Source of the DNA: Planktothrix paucivesiculata PCC 9631 | Lineage (GTDB): Bacteria; Cyanobacteriota; Cyanobacteriia; Cyanobacteriales; Microcoleaceae | Direction: 5' to 3' | Assembly: GCF_900009265.2 (NCBI RefSeq) | Contig: NZ_LR735018.1 | Location: forward strand, 109,709 to 173,708 | DNA: 64,000 nucleotides | Shown here: positions 24,666 through 34,542 of the stretch, piece by piece | Layout: each line of letters opens with the position of its first letter | Numbering within the stretch: the stretch's first letter is position 1 | Notes under the pieces: model-generated | Database searches by the model: none | What the model saw: only the letters and a program-made list of their open reading frames with translations | What the model was told of the DNA's origin: nothing | Program-made: the position numbers and the translations under genes

Positions 24666-24789
24666 AAAACTTAAGTTTTGCTAACTTCCGTAACAAATTA
24701 TAACCCGTTTTTCTCATCTTAAGGGTTTTGTTTGGGTAAAAACACCGGTGTACGGACGGACTACGGCGGGTCTTTTCTGGTTTTCTCAG

Positions 24790-25437
24790 TTATTCGGCTA
24801 ACCCGTCCGTCTGTTGCTGTTCGCTGTTGACTAAGGAAAAAGCTTGCAGTGCGGTTTCGGTGGGGGTGGCAATTAATTCACCGTCTGGACTAAAATAACG
24901 CAGTTGTTGATTATGAATTCCTAAATATAATCCTAATACCTGACTCCAGAATAACCCCGATTCATTGCTTGAAATGGGATCATAATTTTCACTATTTAAA
25001 CGAAATCCAGCTAACTCTAAGGTTTCGGGGGAAAACCAAAAATATTCGGGAGTTCTAAACCGATTTTGATAGAGGTTTTTCTTGTCTTCCCGATCAATTT
25101 TGGCGGTGGCATCGGAGGTTAATTCAATAATTATATCGGGATATTGACCTTCTTCTTGCCAAACCACCCAAGACGGACGGGGAGTTTTAACGGTATTTTT
25201 AACCACAAAGAAATCCGGGCCCGTCAGTTCTCGATTTATCAGTTGTTTTTGACTATAATATAGGGTTAAATTAGCTCCGATAAAATAATCCTCTCGCTCT
25301 CTCCAGAGCCAATCTAAACTAGAAACTAATAGGGCTAATTGTAAATAATATAAATCACTTTCCATTCCCGGCTCGTCACTTTCTAACTGACTTGTATCCG
25401 GCATTAAATCTGCGATCTCTTGGGGGGTGAGTGCCAT
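24790..25437 (-). CDS. Uma2-family (DUF820) PD-(D/E)xK-like protein
   Basis: Uma2 proteins are very numerous in cyanobacteria and have a restriction-endonuclease-like core, though a biological substrate is not established. Core motifs are visible: a strand with PDFFVVKN, then PDIIIELTSDAT (Asp and Glu of the PD-ExK site) and a following Lys-rich KIDREDKKNLYQ helix with FRTPEYFWFSP. I set the start at 25437 (MALTPQEIADLMPD) because GGAGG lies 8 nt upstream. A longer frame reaches 25611 but would overlap the kinase gene and has an unconvincing N-terminus. The window holds a second, divergent Uma2 gene at 43.2 kb. Confidence 0.85.
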   Translation of the reverse strand: MALTPQEIADLMPDTSQLESDEPGMESDLYYLQLALLVSSLDWLWREREDYFIGANLTLYYSQKQLINRELTGPDFFVVKNTVKTPRPSWVVWQEEGQYPDIIIELTSDATAKIDREDKKNLYQNRFRTPEYFWFSPETLELAGFRLNSENYDPISSNESGLFWSQVLGLYLGIHNQQLRYFSPDGELIATPTETALQAFSLVNSEQQQTDGLAE

Positions 25438-25555
25438 TATATTCGCCTCCGTTGTTAACAATTTTGATTCGGTATTGGGTTGGATCAATTCGGTTTTTAG
25501 ACAGGGAACACCAAAAGACCAGATAGACCCGTTACTGATATCTGATGACCCGATG

Positions 25556-27229
25556 TTAAAACCACCACCACCAGCCTTTGCGTTTTCCATTGGGTCTAAT
25601 TGTCCGCCCATTCAGTTTAGCCATCGCTAATTGTTCATCGGTGACGATGGCATCGGTAAGATTTGCACCACAGAGATTTACCCCGCGTAAATTAGCTCGA
25701 TTTAAACAGGCATTTCTAAGATTTGCACCTCGAAGATCAGCTTTTTCTAAATTAGCATTACTCATGTAGGCTTTGACTAATTTAGCATTTCTAAGATTGG
25801 CATTTGTTAATCTAGCTCGACCAAAATTGGCTTCGGTTAAATCCGCACCTTGAAAATTTGTATTACTTAAACGGGATTCATAAAAATTAGTGCCAGACCC
25901 CTCGAAATTTTCTAAATTCAAACCCGTTAATTCACAGTCTGCAAAATCTCGTCTGCCTTTTGTATAGGCTGTTTTTAATGTATTTTCATTCCATTTTGGG
26001 ACTGAATTTACAGGGGCAGAATTAGAATTTAAAGAGCGATTATTACGGGAATCCGAAATCATACTCACCGGCGCACCTTGAGTGGAACTAAAACCACTCA
26101 TCAGAGAAGTTTGATCATAAATATTCTTATCTCCTCCGAGTTTTCCTGATTTTTTCTGGTCTGACCGTTGCTTTCTTTCTCGAATTTGTCCTCCTATTCG
26201 TTCTGAAGGCAACATTAACCCGGTATTTTCATTAAAAACCGTCGCTTCATCCGTAGAAGTTGGTAATTTTGAATTAGAAGTTGAGTTAGATTTCTGCTGC
26301 ATCACCATGCCGTCGGAAAGACCGTTATAGGTAAACTCAGAATCTAAGGCTCGCAGAACATCTTGGGCTGATTGATAGCGATACTGCACCGAAAATTCTA
26401 ACATTCGTTGCAATATACTCCCAAAGGAATCACTCACATCTAAATGGGGTTGCCATAAAATTTCCCCTGTGACTTGGTTACTTTCAAAGGAATTAGGAGA
26501 TTTCCCCGTCATCAAATAAACACAGGTCATGCCAACGGCATAAATATCACTAGCATAAACTGGACGTAAAGCCATTTGTTCCGGGGGCGCGAACCCCGAT
26601 GTGCCGATGGCAAAATTAGTAAAAGCTGTCTGTCCAGTTCCCATCATCGTGGCTTGGTTTACTTGATCTTTAACCGCTCCAAAGTCAATTAAAACCAAAT
26701 TTTGATCAATTCGACGTCGTAAAATATTAGCAGGTTTAATATCTCGATGAATGACTTCTTGACTGTGAATATAATCTAATATGGGCAGAATTTCCCGCAG
26801 AAATTTTTTTGTCTGGGCTTCGTCAAAAACTCCCTGTCCTTTAACCTCTTGTTTTAAGGTATAACCATCCACATATTCTTGTACAAGATAAAACTGTTTT
26901 CCCCCAATAAAATAATCAATTAGGCGAGGAATCTGGGGATGATCACCAATTTTACCCAGGGTTTTGGCTTCGCGCTGAAATAACTCCCTCGCCATTTCTA
27001 AAATGCGGGCTGATGTGGCTGTGGGTCGCAGTTGTTTAACTACACAATTAGGATTTCCGGGTAAGGACATATCAGCCGCCAGAAACGTCGCTCCAAATCC
27101 TCCTTTTCCCAAGGGTTGAACCACTTGATAGCGGTTTCTCAGTAGCAATTTTGAGCCACAAGCCTTACACTTAATGGCATCATCTAAATTTTCAGGTTGA
27201 GGGCAGGCTGGATTGACACAGTAGCTCAT
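25556..27229 (-). CDS. SpkB-like Ser/Thr kinase with zinc ribbon and pentapeptide repeats
   Basis: Three modules are seen. An N-terminal Cys motif (MSYCVNPACPQPEN, then CKACG) forms a probable zinc ribbon. A complete protein kinase domain follows, with GKGGFGATF, the VVK lysine, HRDIKPANIL, DFG and APPEQ. After a low-complexity Ser/Asn-rich linker, a run of pentapeptide repeats (ANLRNAKLVKAYMSNANLEK and on) ends the protein. The same order is known for Synechocystis SpkB, linked to oxidative stress, where the Cys motif matters. No transmembrane helix is present. I place the start at 27229, the Met just before the Cys motif; a 22-residue upstream extension is possible but unlike homologues. 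Confidence 0.88.
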   Translation of the reverse strand: MSYCVNPACPQPENLDDAIKCKACGSKLLLRNRYQVVQPLGKGGFGATFLAADMSLPGNPNCVVKQLRPTATSARILEMARELFQREAKTLGKIGDHPQIPRLIDYFIGGKQFYLVQEYVDGYTLKQEVKGQGVFDEAQTKKFLREILPILDYIHSQEVIHRDIKPANILRRRIDQNLVLIDFGAVKDQVNQATMMGTGQTAFTNFAIGTSGFAPPEQMALRPVYASDIYAVGMTCVYLMTGKSPNSFESNQVTGEILWQPHLDVSDSFGSILQRMLEFSVQYRYQSAQDVLRALDSEFTYNGLSDGMVMQQKSNSTSNSKLPTSTDEATVFNENTGLMLPSERIGGQIRERKQRSDQKKSGKLGGDKNIYDQTSLMSGFSSTQGAPVSMISDSRNNRSLNSNSAPVNSVPKWNENTLKTAYTKGRRDFADCELTGLNLENFEGSGTNFYESRLSNTNFQGADLTEANFGRARLTNANLRNAKLVKAYMSNANLEKADLRGANLRNACLNRANLRGVNLCGANLTDAIVTDEQLAMAKLNGRTIRPNGKRKGWWWWF

Positions 27230-27562
27230 GATGTTTGAGATTGCTTTGTACCAGTGAACGGAAAACTTGCAAAACCCACACGACAGACCATACAATATTT
27301 GATTTGTGTTTCTACTTATTCTTCAAAAACCATGCCACCCTTGAAGTATTGGCATTTGTTTGATGTGAAACGTTTTATAGGCACTCCTAATCATTAATCT
27401 TGCTTTTGTCGCAATATTTGAGTGTATTGACACCTTCATTATAACACAAAATCCCTAGAAGTTCAGGGGTTGAGCTTCAATCCCTTAATCATCAATCAAC
27501 AACAAACACTCAATACCCGACTTGGTGCAACAATAGATTAGGAACATTGAAAACGAACAACG

Positions 27563-30004
27563 ATGCGTATTTCTCTAAATTGGTTGCGAGAACTGGTAGA
27601 TATTGAAATCACCCCCCAGGAGTTGGCGGAAACCCTAACGGTGGCGGGGTTTGAGGTAGAAGATATTGAGGATTTACGTTCCTTGGCCGATGGGGTTGTC
27701 CTGGGAAAAATTGTCCAAGCCGAACAACACCCCAACGCGGATAAATTAAGGGTTTGTCAAGTGGATATTGGGGCGCCAGACCCTCTAAATATTGTCTGTG
27801 GGGCACCGAACGCGGCATCGGGAATGGTGGTGGCGGTAGCTGTTTTGGGAACCCATTTGCCTAAAATTAATTTAACCCTGAAAAAAACTAAATTGCGGGG
27901 TGTCCCTTCGGAGGGGATGATTTGTTCTTTAGCTGAATTGGGATTAGAAAAAGAGTCCTCTGGAATCCACAGTTTTAACTTAGAAAATCCGGCGTTAGGC
28001 AGTGATATTAGACCGTTATTAGGGTTAGATGATGTCATTTTAGATGTCACGGCAACGGCTAACCGCGCCGATGGTTTAAGTATGGTGGGAATTGCCCGGG
28101 AAATTGCTGCTTTAACGGGGGCAAATTTAAGAATTCCTCAACCGTCAGAGTTATTAATTGAACAACCGAATCAATCTGAATCTTTAGGAATTCAAATTGC
28201 TGATAAAACCGCTTGTCCGATCTATATTGGCACAATTATTAAAGGGGTAAAAATTGCTCCTTCCCCCGATTGGTTACAACGGCGTTTACAATCGGCGGGA
28301 GTGCGTCCCATTAATAATGTGGTAGATGTCACGAATTATATTTTATTGGAATGGGGACAACCCCTTCATGCTTTTGATTTAGATCGTCTAAAACAGGTGA
28401 ATTCCTCTCAAGATTTAACCGTGGGTGTCCGGTTTGCCAAAGCTGATGAATCGATAAAAACCTTAGATGGTCAAACTCGGAAATTACAAGAACAAAATCT
28501 GTTAATTACGGCTAATGATTATCCAGTAGCTTTAGCTGGAGTTATGGGAGGGGAAGAAACAGAAGTTTTTGCCCAAACTCAAAATATATTGTTAGAAGCT
28601 GCCCTATTTTCTCCGATTACAATTCGTCGTTCTGCCCGGGCGCAAGGTTTACGCAGTGAGTCTTCTACCCGTTATGAACGCGGAGTTAATCAGGCGGAAT
28701 TAGAATTGGCTTGTCGGCGGGCAATTTTATTGTTAAAAGAGTTGGCTTCCGGGGTTCCTGTTCGTCAAGAAAGCGATCGCACTTCCCTAGAAATTCAAAC
28801 TCCTGAAATTACATTAAGATTAGATCGAATTAATGCCATTCTAGGACAACTGAAACGAGCCGAATCTCCCTATTTATTACCCGAAGAAGTAGAGAAAACC
28901 CTGACGGCTTTAGGATGTCAATTAGTTAGGAAGTCTCACAATAATTCTATTGTTTGGCAAGTCACGGTTCCCCCCTATCGTTATCGAGATTTAGAACGGG
29001 AAATTGACTTAATCGAAGAAGTTGCCCGTCTCTACGGATATGATCAATTCCGTGATACTTTACCCCGTCAAGGAGTATGCGGTTATCTCCCATTAGAACA
29101 GGTGGCAACGCGACAAATTCGGGCGGCATTTCGGGGGGAAGGATTAACAGAATTAATGCACTATTCCTTAGTTAAAACAGAGGGGGATAATCAAGTTGTT
29201 TTAGATAATCCTTTGTTTGTGGAATATTCGGCTTTACGCACCGAAATGTTAACCGGATTAATTGATGCCTTTGTTTATAATTTAGAAAATGGAAATGGGC
29301 CGTTAAATGGCTTTGAAATCGGCAGAATTTTCTGGAAAGAAGGAGATCAATATAAAGAACAAGATGCCGTGGCTGGAATTATGGGAGGCGATCGCAGTTT
29401 TGGCCGTTGGGTTCGCAGTGGTCAAGAACAAACCCTAACTTGGTTTGAAGCTAAAGGGATTTTAGAAGCGGTATTTCAACGCTTGAATTTAACAGTTGAA
29501 TATAAACCGGAATCTACCCTAGAATTGTTACACCCTGGACGCACAGCTTCCTTATGGTTACAGGGAAAACGCTTAGGAATTTTCGGACAATTGCATCCGC
29601 AACTGTGTCAAAAACAGGATTTACCGAATCAAGTTTATGCCTTTGAATTCCAGTTATCGGTATTATTAGAAGGGATGAATCGCCCCTCTAATTTAGTCCG
29701 TAAGTTCAAACCCTTTTCCGCTTTCCCTGCGAGCGATCGCGATATTGCCTTTTTCGTCCCCGTCGAGATCCCTGTGGCCGACATTCAACGCTGTATTACC
29801 AAAGCCGCCGGGAATTTATTAGAATCGGTGGAAGTCTTCGACGAATATCGGGGGAAAAATGTACCCGAAGGTCAACGGAGTTTGGCTTTTCGTTTGGTTT
29901 ATCGGGTGAGCGATCGCACCTTAACTGATACGGATATTGATCCCTTCCAACAAAAAGTCCGAGAGGCTTTAGTTCAACAATTTAACGTGAGTCTCAGAAG
30001 TTAG
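27563..30004 (+). CDS. pheT: Phenylalanyl-tRNA synthetase beta subunit
   Basis: PheT is the large beta chain of the heterotetrameric Phe-tRNA synthetase. The 813-aa protein shows the N-terminal tRNA-binding OB fold ([20 protein letters not shown], about residues 49-68), the B3/B4 editing domain, and the B5 domain. The catalytic-like class II core ([11 protein letters not shown] and following) comes next, and a C-terminal anticodon-binding FDX-ACB domain ([20 protein letters not shown]) ends it. The alpha-subunit gene is not adjacent, as usual in cyanobacteria. It starts divergently from the SpkB-like kinase across a gap of roughly 330 nt in which I see only AT-rich promoter-type sequence. Confidence 0.96.
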   Translation: MRISLNWLRELVDIEITPQELAETLTVAGFEVEDIEDLRSLADGVVLGKIVQAEQHPNADKLRVCQVDIGAPDPLNIVCGAPNAASGMVVAVAVLGTHLPKINLTLKKTKLRGVPSEGMICSLAELGLEKESSGIHSFNLENPALGSDIRPLLGLDDVILDVTATANRADGLSMVGIAREIAALTGANLRIPQPSELLIEQPNQSESLGIQIADKTACPIYIGTIIKGVKIAPSPDWLQRRLQSAGVRPINNVVDVTNYILLEWGQPLHAFDLDRLKQVNSSQDLTVGVRFAKADESIKTLDGQTRKLQEQNLLITANDYPVALAGVMGGEETEVFAQTQNILLEAALFSPITIRRSARAQGLRSESSTRYERGVNQAELELACRRAILLLKELASGVPVRQESDRTSLEIQTPEITLRLDRINAILGQLKRAESPYLLPEEVEKTLTALGCQLVRKSHNNSIVWQVTVPPYRYRDLEREIDLIEEVARLYGYDQFRDTLPRQGVCGYLPLEQVATRQIRAAFRGEGLTELMHYSLVKTEGDNQVVLDNPLFVEYSALRTEMLTGLIDAFVYNLENGNGPLNGFEIGRIFWKEGDQYKEQDAVAGIMGGDRSFGRWVRSGQEQTLTWFEAKGILEAVFQRLNLTVEYKPESTLELLHPGRTASLWLQGKRLGIFGQLHPQLCQKQDLPNQVYAFEFQLSVLLEGMNRPSNLVRKFKPFSAFPASDRDIAFFVPVEIPVADIQRCITKAAGNLLESVEVFDEYRGKNVPEGQRSLAFRLVYRVSDRTLTDTDIDPFQQKVREALVQQFNVSLRS

Positions 30005-30041
30005 ATATTAGTCCACAATCAACAATCAATCAGCAACAATT

Positions 30042-30311
30042 ATGCCAAAATATGTCATGTTCGGAAGCTATTGTGAAAATGTTCTGGAAAAACGAGAACC
30101 CTATCGGGCCGAACATTTAGAAGGATTAAAACAACAAAAGGAGGCGGGTGTTTTATTAACCATTGGCCCGACTCAGGATGTTACTAAAATATTTGGGATT
30201 TATGAAGCGGAGGATGAAGCCACGGTACGTCAGTTAATTGAGTCCGATCCCTATTGGAAAAATGGGATTTGGACAGAATATGACGTTAAAGCTTGGATTC
30301 AAGTTTATTAA
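30042..30311 (+). CDS. YciI-like protein
   Basis: This 89-aa protein has the YciI ferredoxin-like fold pattern: a first strand MPKYVMFGSYCENV, a helix in which REPYRAEHLEGLKQQ carries the conserved His, then GPTQDVTKIFGIYEAEDEATVRQLIESDPYWKNGIW and a closing strand ending VKAWIQVY (motif positions about residues 1-45 and 47-89). YciI-like proteins include dehalogenase-like and stand-alone dimers of unclear activity. It lies 37 nt after pheT, so it may be cotranscribed, and ends at a hairpin shared with the convergent PEP-CTERM gene. Confidence 0.8.
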   Translation: MPKYVMFGSYCENVLEKREPYRAEHLEGLKQQKEAGVLLTIGPTQDVTKIFGIYEAEDEATVRQLIESDPYWKNGIWTEYDVKAWIQVY

Positions 30312-30325
30312 GTAATAAAATCAAA

Positions 30326-30358
30326 CCGCCCCATGAATGATTAATGTTCACGGGGCGG
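30326..30358 (-). terminator. Terminator of PEP-CTERM gene 1
   Basis: CCGCCCCATGAA and TTCACGGGGCGG form a 12-bp stem with one mismatch. Read on the minus strand the stem is followed by TTTGATTTTATT, the T-rich tail of an intrinsic terminator. The same GGGGCGG stem and tail reappear after the second PEP-CTERM gene. Confidence 0.85.
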
Positions 30359-30387
30359 AAGGATTCTAAAGTTGTTGATAAAGACTC

Positions 30388-31155
30388 TTACTGAGCTTTT
30401 TTGCGGCGAGACATTGCTAAAGCAGCACCGACTAAACCTAATCCTAATACAGTCGCGGGTTCAGGCACAGCTACATTCACACCCACCACTTTAAAGTCAG
30501 GGCCAACATATTTGGACTGGCTGACTAAGCGCAGACCTTTAAACAAGGAAGCATCTTCCACACCCAAGTCAAACAAATTGACGCCTAAAGACCCAACTTT
30601 TTGAGCGGTAGGAACTTCTGTCGTATTCAGGCTATAACCCGCTTGTTGCCATTTGGACGAATCCAATAAAAGGGATTTCCCGGTTGAACCATCTGCTAGT
30701 AGAGCTTGAACTTGTAGTTTACTATTTTTACCCCGTTCAAAGAATAGGAAACTATCTACAGGTTTAGTAAAGAACAAGTCTAGGGTAAATTTGCCTTTGT
30801 CTTCCGTATCGACAATATTGCTGAGGTTCAGATTACCCAGAGAAGCTGCTAAATTACTTCCGGTTGGATCTTCCGCTTTGACTCCAGAAGCATTATCTCC
30901 TCTGTCGCTACTAGCTCCACCGGTGTCCCCACCTGTCCACAGATCATTCTGGATGATATTTACATCTTTAACCAAGGAGAAATCACTATAGGTTTTGTTT
31001 CCGACTTCGACTGAATTTAAAAAGATGTCGCTTTTCCACTTGTCGGTATCTGTTGTGGAAAAGTTGGTTTTGAAGCTAAAGGCTTGAGCAGATGTTGCGC
31101 AAATCGCGGTTAAAGCTAAGGTTGAGATTAAGGTTGTAAAAAGTTTGGTTTTCAT
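30388..31155 (-). CDS. PEP-CTERM exosortase-dependent surface protein 1
   Basis: This 255-aa secreted protein has a clear signal peptide (MKTKLFTTLISTLALTAICA, cleavage after SAQA near residue 25). Its C-terminal sorting tag is AVPEPATVLGLGLVGAALAMSRRKK described by its parts: the PEP motif, one hydrophobic helix and a basic end. An exosortase (not in the window) would recognise this tag. The body is beta-rich with repeated KGDIYLNSVE- and NDLWTGGDTGGAS-type motifs shared with the neighbouring paralogue. It resembles the group named exosortase-dependent surface protein XDP2, recalled with moderate confidence. Its promoter, leader and terminator also match those of the paralogue, so the unit was duplicated as a whole. 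Confidence 0.92.
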   Translation of the reverse strand: MKTKLFTTLISTLALTAICATSAQAFSFKTNFSTTDTDKWKSDIFLNSVEVGNKTYSDFSLVKDVNIIQNDLWTGGDTGGASSDRGDNASGVKAEDPTGSNLAASLGNLNLSNIVDTEDKGKFTLDLFFTKPVDSFLFFERGKNSKLQVQALLADGSTGKSLLLDSSKWQQAGYSLNTTEVPTAQKVGSLGVNLFDLGVEDASLFKGLRLVSQSKYVGPDFKVVGVNVAVPEPATVLGLGLVGAALAMSRRKKAQ

Positions 31156-31284
31156 TAGAACTCCTGTGTGTTAATATCTTACTGGTCGCTTTGACCCCGA
31201 ACTCGTGACTCTGTTTTCTGAAGTGTCTCCTTAGAGGGGGACATTTGTTGCAACCAGAGTTATTACATACAAGTTATTAATAAC

Positions 31285-31312
31285 AGAATAACAAATTCTA
31301 TCGGCGTGTCAA
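31285..31312 (-). promoter_or_regulatory. Promoter of PEP-CTERM gene 1
   Basis: On the minus strand TTGACA (31312-31307) and TATTCT (31290-31285) are separated by 16 nt, a strong sigma-70-type promoter. Transcription would start near 31278, giving a leader of about 120 nt that contains a GTCCCC-loop-GGAGAC hairpin (31224-31243) and ends in an AGGAG site. The paralogue has the matching arrangement. Confidence 0.75.
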
Positions 31313-31473
31313 AGACATTTATAAAAATTCCTAGAAGTTTTACAGAACTTTTATATAGATCAGCTTTTATTTAAAGCATTGACTAAATTCCTGTGTAGAT
31401 AGGGCCAGGCTTCTATTTATATTATAGAAAATTGGGGTGGGTTTAGGGGACTATTATTATCTATAAAATCAAA

Positions 31474-31503
31474 CCGCCCCATCCTGATTTTTTCCTGGGG
31501 CGG
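31474..31503 (-). terminator. Terminator of PEP-CTERM gene 2
   Basis: CCGCCCCA and TGGGGCGG form a perfect 8-bp stem. On the minus strand it is followed by TTTGATTTTATAG, as for gene 1. It lies about 60 nt beyond the gene 2 stop and before the gene 1 promoter region, so each gene is its own transcription unit. Confidence 0.85.
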
Positions 31504-31561
31504 CCTTTAATTTACGGAGATGTGATATCAACTGATTCAAGGGATATGCCTTTATGCTGTA

Positions 31562-32341
31562 TTAAGCTTTTTTGCGACGAGACATGGCCAAAGCTGCACC
31601 AACTAAACCTAATCCTAAGACAGTCGCGGGTTCAGGAACCGCGGCTTGGGTTCCCATAATTTTCCAGTCGGGGCCAAAATAACCTGCACCTTTACTAGAA
31701 ACCCGCAGTCCAGCAATGGACTTACCACCAATTCCTAAGTCAGCTAAACTGACACCCACAGACCCAACTTTTTGAGCTCCACCAATTTCTGTGGTATCCA
31801 AGCTGTATCCAGCCTGTGTCCATCCAAAGGCTCCTTTACCTAAAGTTAGCAAGTTACCAATGGTTCCCCCATCTGCATCTAGGGCGATAATATCCATCAA
31901 GCTGGTGTCAGAATTCATCCGTTCCCAAGCCAGGATATTATTCACCGGTTGGTCAAAGAAGAGATCCATGCTGAATTTGCCATATTCCTCAGTATCAATA
32001 ATACTGCTGAGGTAACGGTTTCCTTGGGCTTGGACTGCACCCGCACTACTTAAGTTTTCTTCAACCAGACCCACGGTTCCCAGGTCAGCTTTATCCGCAC
32101 TGGCTGCCCCAGTATCTCCACCTTTCCAGACATCGTTTTGGAGAATATTGACTTTATTCACTAGAGCCAAATCCGTATGAACTTGGCCACCAAACTCGAC
32201 GGAATTCAGGTAAATGTCACCTTTGGCCTTGTTGGCATCGGCTGTATAGTTAGTTTTGAAGGTAAAGGCTTGGGCTGATGTGGCGCAAATCCCTGTCAAA
32301 GCTAGGGTTGAGATTAAGGTTGTAAAAAGTTTGGTTTTCAT
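31562..32341 (-). CDS. PEP-CTERM exosortase-dependent surface protein 2
   Basis: This 259-aa protein is paralogous to the gene just downstream. The signal peptide is almost identical (MKTKLFTTLISTLALTGICA, ending SAQA), and the C-terminal tag (VPEPATVLGLGLVGAALAM, then SRRKKA) is identical over most of its length. The mature bodies have diverged: shared blocks include LNSVEFGG, LVNKVNILQNDVW and SIIDTEEYGKFSMDLFF. The conserved ends against a variable middle suggest selection for the same export and sorting route with changing surface exposure. It would be displayed on or released from the cell envelope after exosortase processing; a function in sheath or matrix is an inference. Confidence 0.92.
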   Translation of the reverse strand: MKTKLFTTLISTLALTGICATSAQAFTFKTNYTADANKAKGDIYLNSVEFGGQVHTDLALVNKVNILQNDVWKGGDTGAASADKADLGTVGLVEENLSSAGAVQAQGNRYLSSIIDTEEYGKFSMDLFFDQPVNNILAWERMNSDTSLMDIIALDADGGTIGNLLTLGKGAFGWTQAGYSLDTTEIGGAQKVGSVGVSLADLGIGGKSIAGLRVSSKGAGYFGPDWKIMGTQAAVPEPATVLGLGLVGAALAMSRRKKA

Positions 32342-32956
32342 TTGGACTCCTGTGTGTGAATATCCTGCTGGTTACTGTGACCCTGAACTTATAACTCTGT
32401 TTTCTTGAGTGTCTCCTTAGAGTGGGACGTCTCAGTAACCAGAGCGATTACATACAAGCTGTTAATAACTACAATAGCAAACTTTATGGGTTTGTCACCC
32501 CGATTTATAAAAAATCCTGAAAGTTTTACAGAACCTTTATAGAGTTGTATCTTTATTTAAAGAATTGACTAAATTCCCCATATATAGGGAAGAACGACCC
32601 TAGATATACCATAGGAATTATAGAAAATCTGGGTTTAGTTAAAAAATAATATTGTTATTTTTATCGAGTTTGAATCTCCGTAAGATCACGGATTTTTGAA
32701 AAACACGCCACAATATATCACCCAGAAACCGTAAGTCTGATCTACAATCAGGATGATTGGCTAAAAGCATGATTATATAAAGGTTGTGCAGAATAAATCC
32801 TGCTCAAATTTGCACATCATCTTGGGCTAAATTGGATGTTGCTCACGACAATTGACTATTTTTTATGTTTTAGGTCACTTTTCCTGAGATCCAAGTCCTG
32901 GGGGTATCTCCTTGAAAATACGGAGGTTTATTTTTCCCCATTCCCCATTCTCTCCC
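32342..32956. other. Long intergenic region between PEP-CTERM gene 2 and the HAD gene
   Basis: The first ~250 nt are the leader and promoter of the minus-strand PEP-CTERM gene 2: GTGACA (32498-32493) and TATTGT (32476-32471) spaced 16 nt. Similarity to the corresponding region of gene 1 extends to a GACTAAATTCC block near 32567. The remaining ~370 nt toward the HAD gene is AT-rich and I see no gene, RNA motif or repeat in it. Confidence 0.7.
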
Positions 32957-33619
32957 ATGAATAAAACCATTATTTTCGACTTTGACGGGACTTTGGCCGA
33001 TACCTTAAACGCGGTGGTAAGAATTTCTAATCGCTTATCTGATGAGTTTGGCTATGCTCCGACTAGCCCGGAAACCCTGAGTCAAATTCAAAATTTAAGT
33101 TCTTGGCAGATTATTCAGGAATCAGGGATTTCTGTATTCAAACTCCCTTTTTTAATCCGGCGAGTCATTTATGAATTAAATCATGATTTACAACAGATTA
33201 ATTTATTCCCCACAATTCCTGAGACTTTGCGACAATTACACCAGCAAAATTACAGTCTTTATATTGTTACTTCTAACTCTAAAATGAATGTAATTACAAT
33301 TTTATCCCGTTATGATTTAGTGAATTGTTTTAAAGGGATCTATTCAGGAATTAGTCTATTTGGAAAGCATAAAATTATTAACCAATTATTGGTTAAAGAA
33401 AAAATAAAACCCCAGCAAGCGATTTATGTCGGGGATGAAACCAGAGATATCAATGCAGCCCAACAATCTCATGTTCTAAGTATTGCGGTAAGTTGGGGAT
33501 ATAATTCAGCCCAGATTTTAGCACAACAGAAACCAGATATTTTAATTGTTCATCCTTCTGAACTGATGACTGCTATTGAGAATATTTGGGTACGGAATAT
33601 AGACTATAATACTTTGTGA
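32957..33619 (+). CDS. HAD-family hydrolase, phosphoglycolate-phosphatase-like
   Basis: HAD phosphatases act through an Asp nucleophile. All four motifs are present: DFDGTLADT near the N-terminus, IVTSNS, the lysine of FGKHKIINQLL, and the acidic GDETRDINAAQQ. The helical cap is inserted after motif I (subclass I, PGP/Gph-like). The substrate cannot be assigned, and phosphoglycolate phosphatase is only one possibility. I chose the ATG at 32957, which gives MNKTIIFDFDGT as homologues have; a 15-residue extension to 32912 reads through a Pro/Phe-rich stretch derived from CCCATTCCC-type repeats and is unlikely. The gene ends 9 nt from the convergent SWIM gene. Confidence 0.85.
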   Translation: MNKTIIFDFDGTLADTLNAVVRISNRLSDEFGYAPTSPETLSQIQNLSSWQIIQESGISVFKLPFLIRRVIYELNHDLQQINLFPTIPETLRQLHQQNYSLYIVTSNSKMNVITILSRYDLVNCFKGIYSGISLFGKHKIINQLLVKEKIKPQQAIYVGDETRDINAAQQSHVLSIAVSWGYNSAQILAQQKPDILIVHPSELMTAIENIWVRNIDYNTL

Positions 33620-33628
33620 ATTCTTTAA

Positions 33629-34453
33629 TTAATTTTCTTCCCGATTAAGCGCGACTAAAACGGCTTGTTGACTGACATTTTTGTAGACTGTTTTTAAAAA
33701 TTTTATCACATTCTCAGTATCAGATAGGGCAGAACGATTTGTAGATTTAATCCCTACTGATGCTAAGGGAATTTCCCCTAAAACATCGAGTACCGTTTCA
33801 CTACTGGGCGGCGGTGTAATCACAACTAAAGCAGAATCTAGCTGTTGAGTGTAATTCCAAAATTGATCGAGTTTCAGAGCATGAGGATTGGATTTTACCG
33901 TAATTTCTTCTGAGGTATAAACATTGGTTTTATCATCACTTTGACCTCGCAGTTGTCGTAACGCAGTAATAATTTGTTCGGCACTTTTTCCCCGGAGTTG
34001 AAATAAAACAAAAGGATCTTCACTAAAGCGATCGCCTAACAGATAATAGACCGCAGCAATATGTTTACAGGGATTAGCTTGATCTGGACAACTACATTCA
34101 GAATGAACATTATCCAAGGAAAAAGGAAATAATCTTAACCCATTAGCAGCAAAAACATCCTCAATATCTTGGGGCATTTCTCCCGCTAATAATTTAGCAC
34201 TAAAAATAGCCCGTTGCGATAGGGTTGCGATAATATAATTCCATTCTTCATCACTAAATATATCTAGCCATAGGGAAATGGTGTAAGGTTCGATTTGAGT
34301 CCCCTGAACCTGAGCCAAAACTTTTTGATCTTTAAATTCAATTTTTAAAACATTCCCTTCTCTAGCATAGTTTCTGGCCCGTTCCAAGCGTTTTTTGAAC
34401 CGATATTTATCTAATAAATCTAACCATTGTTGTGACCACCATTCCTGACTCAT
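33629..34453 (-). CDS. SWIM zinc-finger protein, partner of SNF2 helicase
   Basis: This 274-aa protein has a SWIM zinc-binding motif CxCx(n)CxH visible as CSCPDQANPCKHIAAVYYLL (about residues 122-141). It follows a beta-rich N-terminal segment (VLKIEFKDQKVLAQVQGT) typical of stand-alone SWIM proteins. No catalytic domain is present. It lies about 90 nt downstream of a SNF2/RapA-class helicase on the same strand, and this two-gene arrangement recurs in bacteria, so the pair probably acts together on nucleic acid. An AGGAGG-type site lies just upstream of its ATG. A precise role is unknown. Confidence 0.85.
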   Translation of the reverse strand: MSQEWWSQQWLDLLDKYRFKKRLERARNYAREGNVLKIEFKDQKVLAQVQGTQIEPYTISLWLDIFSDEEWNYIIATLSQRAIFSAKLLAGEMPQDIEDVFAANGLRLFPFSLDNVHSECSCPDQANPCKHIAAVYYLLGDRFSEDPFVLFQLRGKSAEQIITALRQLRGQSDDKTNVYTSEEITVKSNPHALKLDQFWNYTQQLDSALVVITPPPSSETVLDVLGEIPLASVGIKSTNRSALSDTENVIKFLKTVYKNVSQQAVLVALNREEN

Positions 34454-34542
34454 TTTATCCTCCTTTTATTTGTTGTGCTTTAGCGTAGATAATTGATGGA
34501 ATTAAGTTAATAATTAAGATGCGCTGAAGCGCAACAACGGTG

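Noticed and set aside
24355-24684. 109-residue frame opposite the small coiled-coil gene
   Set aside because: Cys/Ser-rich reading of the antisense strand, unlike a real protein; the minus-strand gene has sensible structure and spacing to aarF.
25437-25611. N-terminal extension of the Uma2 gene
   Set aside because: It would overlap the kinase gene and lacks a Shine-Dalgarno, whereas GGAGG stands before the ATG at 25437.
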